NCBI GenBank assembly: GCA_028583605.1
Contig: CM053325.1
Location: 59,815,728 to 59,879,727 of the forward strand
Length of the DNA stretch: 64,000 bases
Reading direction: 5' to 3'
Source of the DNA: Dastarcus helophoroides
Lineage: Eukaryota > Arthropoda > Insecta > Coleoptera > Bothrideridae
Shown here: positions 1-11,490 of the stretch, one piece after another
Numbering within the stretch: the first letter of the stretch is position 1
Layout: the number at the start of each line of letters is the position of its first letter
Position numbers and translations under genes: made by a program
Notes under the pieces: generated by a model
What the model saw: the letters and a program-made list of their open reading frames with translations, nothing else
What the model was told of the DNA's origin: nothing
The model's database searches: none

Positions 1-294
1 ATAATTTTTTATGAATATTTAATAAATCAAACAATTTATATTAAATTTGAAATTATATATTATTTCTTTCTTGCAGTATATTTAATTTCAATGAATATGG
101 ATATTTAAATCTTCTGTTAAAAATTTTATATAAATATTCGTAAATATCTCTTATAAAGATTTTATGTGATTTCAAAAATATTTATATAAAGTGTGATATA
201 TCAAACCACCGTAGCGGGCGCTAGAAGCGCTGGAACTTAAATTAAGATTTGAAACTTTTTTTATTTTATTATTTATTTATTTATTTATTATTAT

Positions 295-334
<40 letters not shown>

Positions 335-693
335 GCAGCATGCTGTCACTTTTTATGTCAGATTTTAGTGCTATTGATAAATATGTAAATATAATCAAGA
401 TTCAGGTGGCGACAACGAAAAATAAAATTGATATATAAATAATACCATACTCCATGCTCGATTCGTGCGGCTACTATCGCCTCTCACGGTCGTTTCATGT
501 ATCACAGTTTATATAAATATTTTTAAAACCACATAAAACTTTCATATAAAATATTTAAATAGATTTATGTAAAATTTCTATCAGGAGAATATAAATATTC
601 ATTTTTACAGAAATGAATTATATTTCAAGAACAAAACAATATATAATTTAAAATTTTACATATATTGTTTGATTTATTAAATAAATAATTATG
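1..693. repeat. Element with long imperfect terminal inverted repeats (MITE-like)
   Basis: Bases 1-192 are closely matched by the reverse complement of 499-693: both arms carry the ATTTAATAAATCAAACAA block near the outside and an AAAAATATTTATATAAA block near the inside. The arms are AT-rich with many small differences, so the copy is old. The left end may lie before the window. The centre (about 200-498) holds a GC-richer patch with GCGCTAGAAGCGC and an ATT microsatellite. No coding frame is present. This fits a non-autonomous DNA element or foldback element; the superfamily cannot be told, and no target duplication can be checked on the left. Confidence 0.6.
262..334. repeat. ATT/ATTT microsatellite
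   Basis: A run of TTAT/TTTAT followed by about twelve ATT units, sitting in the centre of the inverted-repeat element. Confidence 0.9.
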
Positions 694-1490
694 TTGTGAA
701 CGGCGCCTCATAGTGTACTGGTCCTTTGAATATTTAACAAGAATCAATTTAAATACCCGAATAGTGATCGGCATCGGCAGTTCAGATTTCTAGGCCAATA
801 TTCGGAATGCAGTAGACCCGTGTAAAAATGTTTGGAAGGTGGTATCGGAAAATCAATTTTGGTGAACTATAGAGTACTTCTCCCTTATTGTCCGAAACTT
901 TTTGAAAAAGAGCATCTTGTAATCTGAATAATTACATATAAAAATGATCAGATAAAATCTATACTTAAGATTATACAATATTAAACTTCACGAATTAAGC
1001 AACAACAAAATAATAATAATAAATATCACAAGGTTTATTACAGAATTAACGTAATACTTATTGTTGTAAATCAATACATATTTTATGTAATTATTATTAT
1101 TTACTACTTCGAAGATACATAGATAATTGTCGTGGTGAATTACAAGGGATGTCGGATAAAACAAGGGTCTTCGTCACTAAGATTCTAGCCTTAATAATCT
1201 AAATAAATAAAGGTTTCATATTTCAACACGATCGGTAAAGAGGTTATGAAATTATTAATTAAATTATTTTTTATAACAACTTTGAAAGTCTGCAATTCGA
1301 AATGTAAACATTTTTTATTAATTTTTTTTCGTAATTCGTATTTATTTATCATTCCGAATCAACTGCCAACGTTGTCTTTGAAATTTGTAAATACCCTGTA
1401 TAACCTTGTATGTTAAATAAAGTGTTAATTATGTTTCTATTTGGTGTTATCATTTCCAATGTCTCCGTTGGTTGCAAGGATTGCGAAATC
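694..1490. other. AT-rich stretch with no recognisable gene or repeat
   Basis: No open frame of useful length and no obvious repeat. Probably intergenic or intronic. Confidence 0.5.
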
Positions 1491-1990
1491 TGTGAATTTT
1501 TTTTTAGAAATTTCGAGATTAAAATTGAAATTTTGAGTTTTAAATCGAAATTCCGTGATTAAGATGAAAATTTCGAGAAAAAAGTCTGAATTTGAGAAAA
1601 AAGACGAAATTTCGAAAAAAAGAGTCGAAATTTGAGAAAAACGTAAATCGCAATACCGAGAAAAAAAAGTCGAAATTTGAGAAAAAAGTCGAAATTTGTT
1701 GAAAAAAGTTCGAAATTTTAAGTTTAAAGTCGAAATTTCGAGAAAAATGTCGAAATTTCGATAATAAGGTTTAAAAAGTCAAATTTTTTGTTGTTCGATA
1801 TGTTGAATATCAGTAAAGAAAATCGAAATTTTTAGTAAAGTGAGGTGGGCAAAATTTTAAAAAAGTTGAAATTTTCGAATAGGTCAAAAGTTTTAACAGG
1901 CGAAATTTTAAAAGTAGAAATTTTTAACGTCGAAACTTTGAAAAATATTAAAATTAAAAAGGCAGACATTTCTAAAAAGCGATGTTTAAA
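1491..1990. repeat. Degenerate TCGAAATTT satellite-like block
   Basis: Short units of about 18-22 bp with the core GTCGAAATTTCGAGAAAA recur with many changes. The same motif fills more than 20 kb of this window in both orientations. Here it reads in the GTCGAAATTT orientation on the + strand. Confidence 0.75.
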
Positions 1991-2360
1991 AAACCGATTT
2001 ATTTAAACAAATTAAATAAAGTAATGGCTGTGAAATACTGAATGAGATCGGGTGACATATCAGCTAGTTATTAATTAATTAAATTAATTAAATTAATTAA
2101 TTAACCTTGACTAACTTCAGTAGATATTGGGTATACATATACATATGTTAGCCGGAATATATTGTAACGCAATGTAAATAGATGAAATAGGATTTAGAAT
2201 AGAATTGTAGAATTTAGTAAATAAACAAAAAGTTTTTAGAAGGATCTGATAAGGGAAAAGCGGCCGCGATAACGAAACAAATGGCAGATAAGCGTTCCAG
2301 AAATGTCTGCAAACGATAAGCCTTATCTGCCAAAAAGTTCTAGAAGCCGGGGGCCAAAAC

Positions 2361-2394
2361 TATAAAAAGGCGGTCAGCTTTCCCTCGAGTCAGT
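2361..2394 (+). promoter_or_regulatory. LTR core promoter: TATA box plus initiator
   Basis: TATAAAAAG at 2361-2369 is followed by TCAGT at 2390-2394. The spacing of about 31 bases from the first T of the TATA box to the A of the initiator is that of arthropod TATA-Inr promoters, so transcription of the element, and the U3/R border, probably start near 2392. The same pair is present in the 3' LTR near 7895-7930. Confidence 0.75.
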
Positions 2395-2482
2395 CAGTTA
2401 GAGTAAGTGTAATTAGTGAGTTAATGGAAGTCAATAATAAGTGAGTTAATTGTCAATTGTGGTGATCAAAGTTGAGTTCAGT

Positions 2483-2488
2483 AATAAA
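2483..2488 (+). terminator. AATAAA polyadenylation signal in the LTR
   Basis: AATAAA lies downstream of the predicted start site, placing it in R/U5, where the copy in the 3' LTR would direct 3' end formation. Confidence 0.55.
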
Positions 2489-2542
2489 GTGGGTCTTATT
2501 CGATAAGTGTAATCAATTCGAACCGATAACGCACGTAACATC

Positions 2543-2561
2543 TGGTGTCAGAAGTGGGATT
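2543..2561 (+). other. Primer binding site for tRNA-Leu
   Basis: TGGTGTCAGAAGTGGGATT begins two bases after the 5' LTR. It is complementary to the 3' end of insect tRNA-Leu (acceptor CCA plus the T-arm side CCCACTTCTGACA). Minus-strand DNA synthesis would be primed here. Confidence 0.88.
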
Positions 2562-2719
2562 ATTCGTGGATTGTGCCTTATTACTCGAAAAAAATTCGTG
2601 CCGGGTGCCGGACGTTTTAAACTGTTAAATAGTTATACGAGGCGCGTCAGGTAAAATCTTGAACATTCAGATACGCTTTATAGATACGAGATTAAAATCG
2701 GCCAAAAAAGGAACAACAA

Positions 2720-4199
2720 ATGCAAGCGTTATTAGCAATGTTTAAAGACCAAGCAGAAAAAAGACGACGAGAAAAAGAACAAGAGGAAAAACGAAGATGA
2801 CAAGAAAAAGAACAGAAGGAAGAACGAAGACGACAAGAAAAAGAACAAGAGGAAGAACGAAGACAACAAGAAAAAGAACAGGAGGAAGAACGAAGACAAC
2901 AAGAAAAAAAAACAGGAGGAAGAACGAAGACGACAAGAAAAAAACAGGAGGAAGAACGAAGACGACAAGACAAAGAAGAAAGACGACAAGAAAAAGAACA
3001 GGAGGAAGAACGGAGACGACAAGAAGAACAGAGAAAGAATGCGGAAAAACAAGAATTGCATAGTCTATTAGCAAATATAACTGAAAAAATGGAAGTAGAC
3101 GTTACAAAAAAGAAAGAAGAAATGAAAGAACAAATTACCGGAATGAGAGAAGAAGTGAAAGAACAAATTACAGGAATGAAAAGAAGAAATGAAAGAACAA
3201 ATTACAGGAATGCGAGAAGCAATGCAAGAAGAGATTGGCGATGTTAGGAAAGAAATTGGGGAAGTAAAGGAAAAATTCAACAGCAAGCTTCTTGATTTAG
3301 AAAATGCAACAAACAGGGAGATCAGCAACATAAAAAATAACATGAAAAAGTTGCTAAGTAGACAAAACACACAACATGAATGCGAAAGTGTACCTGCTAG
3401 TTCTTCCCAAAAGGTAAAACCTCCAACCTATGACGGAAAAACATCCTTCCACACCTACAGAAAACAGTTCGAAGCTGCTGCTAAGGCTAATCAGTGGACG
3501 GAGGAAGCAAAGGCAACTTCATTAGTGGTATCCCTGCGCGGAGATGCTCTGGAATTACTCCGAACTCTATCGGATCAAGAACAAGCCAATTATGAAGATC
3601 TAGTTAAAGCTTTAGAGCTGAGATTTGGAGATCATCATTTGCAGCAAGTTGTCCAGTCGCAGATGCTAGTAAGAAGACAGAAAAGTGGAGAAACGCTGCA
3701 AGAATTCGAGGCTGACGTTAGAAGATTGGCGTACATCGCCTATCCAACAGCACCAACCGACTTTCTGGAACTCCACGCAGTTAGAATCTTCACAGAAGAA
3801 TTAAGAGACCCGAAAGTTCAGAGAATGATACGCTTGTCAAACGTCCGTACGTCAAGGGAGGCACTGATTAGAGCTTTGGAGGTCGAAGCTGCTTACAAGG
3901 TTTCAGAGCCAGGGGCATCACGCAGAATAAGGAAATCCGACATCGAAGAGGTTACGAATGACCCTGATCTCGCGAACATAAGCGCTAGCTTAAAGAAAAT
4001 GGACGGAAACATAAACGCTAATATAAAGGAAATGAAAGCAAGCATTAAAAAAATGGACGGGAGCATCCAAGAACTGGTGGGAGCTCTTAAAGGTAGATCC
4101 AACAGAAGCACATGTTACAACTGTGGCAAACCGGGGCACTTTAAGAAGGACTGCAGATCAGCCCCGAGAAGTCGACAAGCCCTACAGCAGGAAAACTAA
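2720..4199 (+). pseudogene. gag: gag, broken by frameshifts
   Basis: The structural protein frame of the gypsy element. The first ATG (2720) opens a Lys/Glu/Arg/Gln-rich coiled-coil-like region that hits a stop near 2800; the reading continues in other frames through a 33-bp tandem repeat and a MKEQITGM repeat, with another one-base shift near 3178. From 3189 a 336-codon frame is intact: a retroviral capsid-like region at residues ~70-210 (for example LRGDALELL), a Lys/Met-rich stretch at ~245-300, then a CCHC zinc knuckle with C309, C312, H317 and C322. It ends at 4199 in a different frame from protease. Several breaks lie in A-rich or repeated DNA, where assembly errors and slippage are both possible. 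Confidence 0.92.
2757..3045 (+). repeat. 33-bp tandem repeat inside gag
   Basis: About seven to eight copies of a unit containing GGAAGAACGAAGACGACAAG, coding for a Glu/Arg/Gln-rich 11-residue repeat in the intended frame. Unit length varies by a few bases, shifting the frame, so the reading frame cannot stay open throughout. On the other strand the block gives long but meaningless open frames. Confidence 0.9.
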
Positions 4200-4285
4200 A
4201 ATCAGCCAGTGGGAAGGGGCACTCACTGGCTAGTGTCGAGCAACGAGCCCCCAAAACTCTTTCCTTCAAATAGATAAAGAGGACC

Positions 4286-4720
4286 ATGGAAAGTTTGGTA
4301 ATGGCAGCCAGCGTAGATGGAAGGAAGGTACAGGCAACAGTGGACACAGGCGCCATGGTTACTTTGGCACGAAGGAACATCCTACCGTCGCAACCGAAGG
4401 TACTGTCGCAAAGAATGGTTCTCAGAGCGGTTACGGGAGATACTGCGCCAATTATAGGAGAGGCAGACGTCATGATTGGTCTGGGAAAACTGAGGATTTC
4501 GCATCGGGTGTTGGTGGCAGATATCAAAGACGAGCTGATTCTGGGGATGGACGTAATCAGGCAACACGGCTTTACTTTCGACCCATCGCAGAACATTTTG
4601 AGGATCGGAAATGAAGAGCTTGTCCTGACAACACCAAAGGACAACCCAAAGGAGGTAAGACTGTTTGCCTACGAAACAGCTGTGGTAAGGGAAGCAGCGA
4701 GAAGACGGTTATGGCTATGA
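4286..4720 (+). pseudogene. pol: pol: aspartic protease part
   Basis: A 144-codon frame with the retropepsin active site DTGA at residues 20-23 and an ILGMD motif near residue 87, the usual order for a Ty3/gypsy protease that matures Gag and Pol. It is in a different frame from gag, and about 85 bases separate the gag stop from this ATG, so pol expression would need frameshifting or an upstream extension. The frame runs out at 4720 while RT opens in the next frame at about 4700, so one base has been gained or lost between protease and RT. Confidence 0.9.
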
Positions 4721-6573
4721 TGGAAGGAGATTTGGGCTGCTGCGTTGGATTAGTGGAACCGACTTATGACATTTCCAAGAATTTGCTAGTGACGAGAACT
4801 GTGGTTAAAGCATCTCAGAAGGTACCTGTGAGAGTTGCCAACGTGTTCCCAACAGCACGCTCAATCAAAAAGGGTAGTACTCTGGCAGTCTGTACAACGG
4901 TAGCCTCAATAAGCTCCTTGGGAGACAGTTATGCGCCAGTACAGGAAACGAAGGTTGGGCAAGTCAAGTTGGAAGTGGATTTGAAACACTTGTCCAAGGA
5001 TGAAGTAGTTCAGGCTAGGTCATTTCTAAAGAAAAACCACGGCGTTTTTACCGATGGAGACCGAAATCTAGGAAGGACCGACGTAGTTCGACACAAAATC
5101 AACACCGGCGATACAACACCTATTTGTCAACCCCCTAGAAGATTACCGGTGGCCAAGCAAGAGGAAGTTACGGGACTGGTTAAGAAGATGATGAAGGATG
5201 GAGTCATCGAGGAGTCCAATAGTCCATGGTCTTCCCCTGTAGTCTTGGTTACAAAGAAGGACGGGTCAACAAGATTCTGTGTCGACTACCGGAAATTAAA
5301 CGACGTCACTAAAAAGGATAGCTACCCCTTGCCAAGGATTGATGGCACCATAACAACCTTGTCTGGGTCTGCCTGGTTTTCAACTTTGGACTTGAAAAGT
5401 GGATATTGGCAAGTGGGCATAGACCCCGATGACAAAGAGAAGACGGCCTTTTCGTCAGGAAGTGAATTATATCAGTTTACGGTTATGCCTTTTGGACTAT
5501 GTAACGCACCGACTACTTTCGAATGTTTAATGGAACTGGTATTTCGAGGACTCACTTGGAAAACCTGCTTGATTTACCTAGATGACGTCATGGTGATGGG
5601 CAAGAGCTTTAAAGAACATTTGGAAAATCTTCAAGAAGTTTTCGACAGATTAAAGCAAGCCAACTTAAAGCTGAATCCAAAGAAGTGCTCTTTGTTCCAA
5701 AGGAAAGTAGAATTTTTGGGCCACACTGTATCAGCCGCAGGAGTAGAAACAAATATCAGCAAGACTCAAGCAATCCGTGACTGGCCAAGACCCAAAGATA
5801 AACATGAACTGAGAAGTTTCCTTGGGTTATGCACTTATTATAGAAGATTTGTGAAAGGGTTTGCCAACATCGCTGCCCCGTTGCACCGACTAACGGAAGG
5901 AAGAACGCCGTACGTCTGGACTCCCGATTGTAATACCGCTTTCCGAAAACTGAAGTCCGCCTTGTGTACAAGCCCCATCTTGGCGTATCTTCAGCAGAAT
6001 GGGAAGTTCGTGTTAGACACTGATGCCAGCAACGTCCGCATTGGGGCTGTGTTGTCCCAAGTTCAAGGCGGTGAAGAAAAAGTTATCGAATATTACAGCA
6101 AGATCCTGACGAAGCCAGAGAGGAACTATTGCACCACCAGGAAGGAACTTCTTGCGATAGTGAAGGCCGTGGAACACTTCCACAGGTACTTGTATGGGCA
6201 AGAATTCCTCATCAGGACAGATCACTTGGCTCTTTCTTGGTTACTTCGAATGAAGAACGCAGAGGGGCACACGGCTAGATGGTTAGAAAGGCTTCAGCAG
6301 TATCACTTCAAGGTGCATCATCGACTAGGACGACAGCATAACAACGCTGACGCTTTGTCCAGAAGACCTTGTGGGGATTGCAAACACTGCAAACGAGTTG
6401 AGGACCATGAGGACATGGTGAATATAAGGGTAATATCTGTCCAGGCAGAAGACAAATGGACTGTTGAAGGTCTTCGGGAGCTACAGAAGAACGACGCTGA
6501 TATCGGACCCATATTGGAATGGAAGGAAGCTGGAGACAGACCGGAATGGCAAGAGGTTTCCGAGAGCTCTTAA
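4711..6573 (+). pseudogene. pol: pol: reverse transcriptase and RNase H
   Basis: A 620-codon open frame. RT motifs: FCVDYRKLN at ~189-197, FSTLDLKSGYWQ at ~223-234, MPFGLCNAPTTF at ~259-270 and the catalytic YLDD at 289-292. The RNase H domain follows: TDAS at 437-440, KEL with E479, TDH at 503-505 and NADALSR near 545-551. The enzyme copies element RNA into DNA and removes the RNA strand in cytoplasmic particles. The frame stops at 6573; integrase continues one frame over from about 6560, so a one-base change breaks pol there. The RT and RNase H catalytic residues visible are intact. Confidence 0.95.
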
Positions 6574-7720
6574 GAATTTGTGGGCTCAATGGAAATCCCT
6601 CCAGGTCGAGGACGGGGTACTGAAGAGAGCATGGAAAAGCGCGGATGGAAAGCGTGTTAACTTGCAGTTGGTAGTGCCTCAGGAGAAGATTTCACAGGTC
6701 TTGTGGGAGGTGCACAATGGGACCTCTGGTGGACACCTAGGGATGAACAAGACCCTGGAGAAGGTTCGAAAACGGTTTTATTGGGTTAACTGCAGGGAGG
6801 ACGTCGAGCGGTGGTGTCGGAAATGTGTCACCTGTGCTGCATCAAAGGGTCCTCGTACAAGAACCAAAGGGGCCCTGAAGCAATATAATGTGGGAGCTCC
6901 ATTTAAAAGAATTGCAATCGATGTGGCAGGACCATTCTCAGCTTCAGACGATGGAAACAAGTACATCCTGGTGGCTATGGATTATTTCAGTAAATGGCCT
7001 GAAGCTTATGCCATCTCGAACCAGGAAGCCACCACAGTCGCAAGGGTTCTTGTGGACAACTTCATCTGTCGATTTGGTGTTCCCTTGGAACTACACTCGG
7101 ACCAGGGAAGGAACTTTGAATCGGGAGTTTTCCAAGAGGTGTGTCGTCTTCTTGGAATAAGGAAAACTCGAACAACACCTCTTCATCCACAGTCTGACGG
7201 AATGGTGGAGAGATTTAACAGGACCTTAGAGGAACATCTTTCGAAGGTCGTTTCCAAACATCAGACCGACTGGGACCGACATGAGACTACAAGTCAGACT
7301 CCTGCAAAAGTGATCTTCGGGAGGGAACTGCGGCTTCCGTGTGACTTGGTGTTTGGATCACCAAGGGAGATCCCCAGGGAAACGATGGGTTTCATAGATG
7401 ACTTGAGGGAAGCGATATTGGAGACGCATGCTCTAGTGCGGACAAAGATCAACTTGGCGATGGAGCGGATGAACGCCAGGTATGACGTGAATGCCAATCA
7501 TGGTGGTTTCAGTGAGGGCGAGTTAATATGGGTATACAACCCTCAGCGAAAGAAAGGAGTTTCGCCAAAGTTTACGCCATCTTGGGAAGGGCCGTACAAA
7601 GTGCTGAAGAGGATCAACGACTTGGTATACAGGATCCAGCGTAGCTCCAGGAGTAAAATGAAAGTGGTACAGATGAAGAGACTATGCAAATTTAGTGGCG
7701 AAGTGACTGATTGGAACTGA
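6464..7720 (+). pseudogene. pol: pol: integrase
   Basis: A 418-codon frame; the first ~30 codons overlap the RNase H end in another frame and are probably not real. Zinc-binding residues H84, H91, C121 and C124 give the N-terminal HHCC domain. The catalytic core has D153 (AIDVAGP), D213 (HSDQGRN) and E249 (VERFNR), the D,D-35-E spacing of retroviral integrases. Near residue 272 the text passes straight from the core helix region to HETTSQTP, so about a dozen residues usual in this family seem to be missing in frame (near 7280). A C-terminal domain with GPYKVL follows. The stop lies 17 bases before the polypurine tract. Confidence 0.93.
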
Positions 7721-7737
7721 TCGGGACGATCATTCCT

Positions 7738-7750
7738 AAGGGGGAGGCAG
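7738..7750 (+). other. Polypurine tract of the gypsy element
   Basis: AAGGGGGAGGCAG immediately precedes the 3' LTR, the position where plus-strand DNA synthesis is primed. Confidence 0.9.
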
Positions 7751-8072
7751 TGTAACGCAATGTATATAGATGAAATAGGATTTAGAATAGAATTGTAGAA
7801 TTTAGTAAATAAAAAAAAGTTTCTAGAAGGATCTGATAAGATCGGCAAACGATAAGCCTTATCTGCCGAAAAGTTCTAGAAGCCGGGGGCCAAAACTATA
7901 AAAAGGCGGTCAGCTTTCCCTCGAGTCAGTTAGAGTCAGTGTAATTAGCGAGTTAGTAGAAGTCAATAATAAGTGAGTTAATTGTCAATTGTGGTGATCC
8001 AAGTTGAGTTCAGTAATAAAGTGGGTCTTACTCGATAAGTGTAATCAATTCGAACCGATAACGCACGTAACA
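7751..8072 (+). repeat. 3' LTR of the gypsy element (322 bp)
   Basis: Matches the 5' LTR from TGTAACGCAATG to CGTAACA but lacks about 51 bp after GATCTGATAAG and four bases in the GTCAGTCAG stretch. Outside these gaps only a few differences are seen, so the insertion is young to moderate in age. Confidence 0.96.
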
Positions 8073-8076
8073 ATAT

Positions 8077-9994
8077 TTAATTGAATCATGTGGCGTTCTA
8101 AAACTCTAATTTTTATAGATCGACCCGTTTAGCCTACATAAAAGATTTTAGACCCAACTACTGGTTGATATTGCTTACTATTTTTTGATCTGGATGATAA
8201 AAACAAATGAAAATGAAATAGAAATAGGTTTTTGAACGTATTTAAGATATTGTGTTTTTCGATATATCTTGAGAATAATAGTTTGGTTTGGAACTAATAA
8301 CCATCAATTTTTTATAAAGAAAACTTTTAAAATGCTCTATTAAAAGTGTATTAGTACAATTTGTACGTTCATACCTTTTGAGGTCACATGGTAGACGATT
8401 ATAATACATTAAAGGAAAATAGATAAAAAATTGCAGATAACAAATATTTAAGCTGCAACGTATAGATCTATCATTTTTTTGTCAGTTACTTGTAGAAGGT
8501 AAGTTTACAAAATATATTATTTCTTGCACCAAAATATATAAAAATATACTTTAATCTGTAACAAATGTATACAGAAAAAATGCAGTTGGTTAGAATCAAG
8601 TAAAACACCCAAGTCGTAATGATACGATAATGATAATGAACCGGATATACTACACAGTTAATTATTACTCATTTAACATGTTTGGTGCATGACTTGGATC
8701 TAAATAAATGACTATCTACAGCGTAACAAATCAGAAAGTTAACAGCGATGGTAACTTGAAAACTTCGAGGCAAAACAATGAAAAAAAAAATAATTTTTGG
8801 ACGAATTTTTTAAAATCCTAATACACTTTATCCACAATACTTAGGTACTGTGATGAGCAGCCGTCGTGATTAAATCCAGGTCAAGTCGATTAAATGTGAT
8901 GCGCGACCAAAACCAGTGATTGTATGTAGTTTTTCAAAATTGTCGAATTTTGCTCATCTTTAAAAATTTTCGAAGAATAATTTACTTTTGATTTTCGGAC
9001 CCAATTTGTCTACGTTGTGTTTAAAGTTATTTTATTCCAATAAATTGTAACCCCAGTTCGTAGAGTCGACAGGGAAGTGTTATCAAATTCAAACAACAAT
9101 TGACCTCAACGTTTTATTACAATAGGTCAACAAATAAATCAACAAAATTTCAAGTTTGTGATTTTCAAGTGTTCTTACACATAATACAACAAAATAAAGT
9201 AAACCTGTTTGTTTCAACTTGTTTAAATTTGCTGGACACAGATCTGAGAGAAATATTTCTTTAGAAAATTAAGAGAATTCATTAAGCACAAGTAATCTGG
9301 CATTCTTTGTTTAACTCTTTCGCTCGTATATGGTGCGTCGGTTATTAATTTCCCAAAGTTTATTTTAACCCTAATAATCGCAATGCTTTCCCCAGCTGGG
9401 CCATTTAGTTTGTACTCGAAGGTTTTCAAACCAAATGCAGCTAACTTTGTACCTGATTATCGGTGGGCGTTCGCTGGTTAGTTTGTACACAGAGGTTCTC
9501 AAACTATTTTCAGGTGTCTGTTTTTTTTCCAATTGTTTGTGTTTTTGTCGCTTCTTAATTCAAGCATACTTCACATAGCATACAGTTTCCTGTTAAAGCT
9601 TTGAGCTAACAATATCCAAAGGATAATGCTACGAGAAAATGGAGCTCAAGCTTGGAAATGAAGTTGTGATTTATCGTCATAAATCAAATTTTTTCAATGT
9701 TGATTCAATCTTACTCATTTCTCGTCCTCTCAGTCTTTCTTTCTTTCCTTTGTTAACTTGTTCCTTTGTTTGTTTTTCTGTTTTTCTCATACCAAACTCA
9801 ATCATTCGAACTCAAACCAGTGTCATAAAATAGACTAGAAATATTGTTCAGATTTCGAAGAAACTTTCTGAGCAGAATTTTCCCTTCCAACACTACATCT
9901 ACTTCTACGGCTACTGTTCTAATAGAAGGGGCGTTTTCTGGCTTGGAAAGTGGCTAAGCTTGACTTAGCACAAAAAAAACATTTAAGTTAAAGT
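8077..9994. other. AT-rich stretch without supported genes
   Basis: Only short chance open frames. A small direct repeat with TAGTTTGTAC followed by AGGTT and TCAAAC occurs near 9410-9435 and 9480-9505. No gene or known mobile element could be supported. Confidence 0.5.
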
Positions 9995-10094
9995 NNNNNN
10001 NNNNNNNNNNNNNNNNNNNNNNNNNNNNNNNNNNNNNNNNNNNNNNNNNNNNNNNNNNNNNNNNNNNNNNNNNNNNNNNNNNNNNNNNNNNNNN
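9995..10094. other. Assembly gap of 100 N
   Basis: Exactly 100 N, the conventional placeholder for a gap of unknown size. It abuts the heptamer array, so the missing DNA is probably more of the same repeat. Confidence 0.98.
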
Positions 10095-11490
10095 CCTTCA
10101 TCCTTCATCCTTCATCCTACATCCTTCATCCTTCATCCTTCATCCTTCATCCTTCATTCTTCATCCTTCATCCTTCATCCTTCATTCTTCATCCTTCATC
10201 CTTCATTCTTCATCCTTCATCCTTCATCCTTCATCCTTCATCCTTCATCTTCGTCCTTCATCCTTCATCCTTCATCCTTCATCCTTCATCCTTCATCCTT
10301 CATCCTTCATCCTTCATCCTTCATCCTTCATCCTTCATCCTTCATCCTTCATTCTTCATTCTTCTTTCTTCATCCTTCACCTTTCATCCTTCATTCTTCA
10401 TCCTTCATCCTTCATCCTTCATTCTTCATTCTTCATCCTTCATCCTTCATCCTTCATCCTTCATCCTTCATCCTTCATTCTTCATCCTTCATCCTTCATC
10501 TTTCATCCTTCATCCTTCATCCTTCACCTGTCATCCTTTATCTTTCATCCTTCATCTTTCATCCTTCATCTTTCATCCTTCATCTTTCATCCTTCATCTT
10601 TCATTCTTCATTCCTCATTGTTCATCCTTCATCCTTCATCCTTCATCCTTCATCCTTCATTCTTCATCCTTCATCCTTCATCCTACATCCTTCATCCTTC
10701 ATCCTTCATCCTTCATCCTTCATCCTTCATCCTTCATCCTTCATCCTTCATCCTTCATCCTTCATCCTTCATCCTTCATCCTGCATCACTCATCCCTCAT
10801 TCTTCATCCTTCATCCTTCATCCTTCATCCTTCATCCTTCATCCTTCATCCTTCATCCTTATCCTTCATCCTTCATCCTTCATCCTTCATTCTTTATCCT
10901 TCATCCTTCATCCTTCATCCTTCATTCTTCATCCTTCATCCTTCATCCTTCATTCTTCATTCTTCATCCTTCATCCTTCATCCTTCATCCTTCATCCTTC
11001 ATCCTTCATCCTTCATCCTTCATCCTTCATCTTCGTCCTTCATCCTTCATCCTTCATCCTTCATCCTTCTCCTTTATCCTTCATCCTTCATCCTTCATCC
11101 TGCATCCTGCATCCTTCATCCTTCATCCTTCATCCTTCATTCTTCATCCTTCATCCTTCATCCTTCATCCTTCATCCTTCATCCTTTATACTACATTCTT
11201 CATCCTTCATCCTTCATCCTTCATCCTTCATCCTTCATCCTTCATCCTTCATCCTTCATCCTTCATTCTTCATCCTTCATCCTTTATCCTTCATTCTTCA
11301 TTCTTCATTCTTCATTCTTCATTCTTCATCCTTCATCCTTCATCCTTCATCCTTCATCCTTCATCCTTCTTCCTTCATCCTTCATCCTTCATCCTTCATC
11401 CTTCATCCTTCATTCTTCATTCTTCTTCCTTCATCCTTCATCCTTCATCCTTCATCCTTCATTCTTCATTCTTCATTCTTCATTATTCTT
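10095..11490. repeat. CCTTCAT heptamer satellite
   Basis: About 200 units of CCTTCAT with scattered variants (CATTCTT, CATCTTT, CATCCTG). Because 3 x 7 = 21, the array gives a long open frame with a 7-residue period (ILHPSSF), which is not a gene. Confidence 0.97.

Larger units (their letters stand above)
2163..2540 (+). repeat. 5' LTR of the gypsy element (378 bp)
   Basis: Starts TGTAACGCAATG and ends GCACGTAACA, matching the 3' LTR at 7751-8072. It contains a core promoter and an AATAAA signal. Compared with the 3' LTR it keeps about 51 bp (roughly 2250-2305) that the other has lost, including one half of the GGCAGATAAG / CTTATCTGCC inverted pair, and it has an extra GTCA. Confidence 0.96.
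2163..8072 (+). mobile_element. Ty3/gypsy LTR retrotransposon, full length but frame-broken
   Basis: A complete element of about 5.9 kb: 5' LTR, tRNA-Leu primer binding site, gag with a CCHC knuckle, protease, reverse transcriptase, RNase H, integrase, polypurine tract and 3' LTR, in that order. The integrase-last order defines the Ty3/gypsy group. The LTRs begin TGTAAC and end TAACA, and ATAT flanks both sides (2159-2162 and 8073-8076), a 4-bp target duplication. There is no envelope-like frame between integrase and the polypurine tract. Frame breaks in gag, between protease and RT, and between RNase H and integrase, plus an in-frame gap in integrase, indicate an inactive copy or one carrying assembly indels. 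Confidence 0.97.

Noticed and set aside
2692..3074. Three overlapping minus-strand frames rich in Phe, Ser and Leu
   Set aside because: Antisense shadows of the 33-bp gag repeat.
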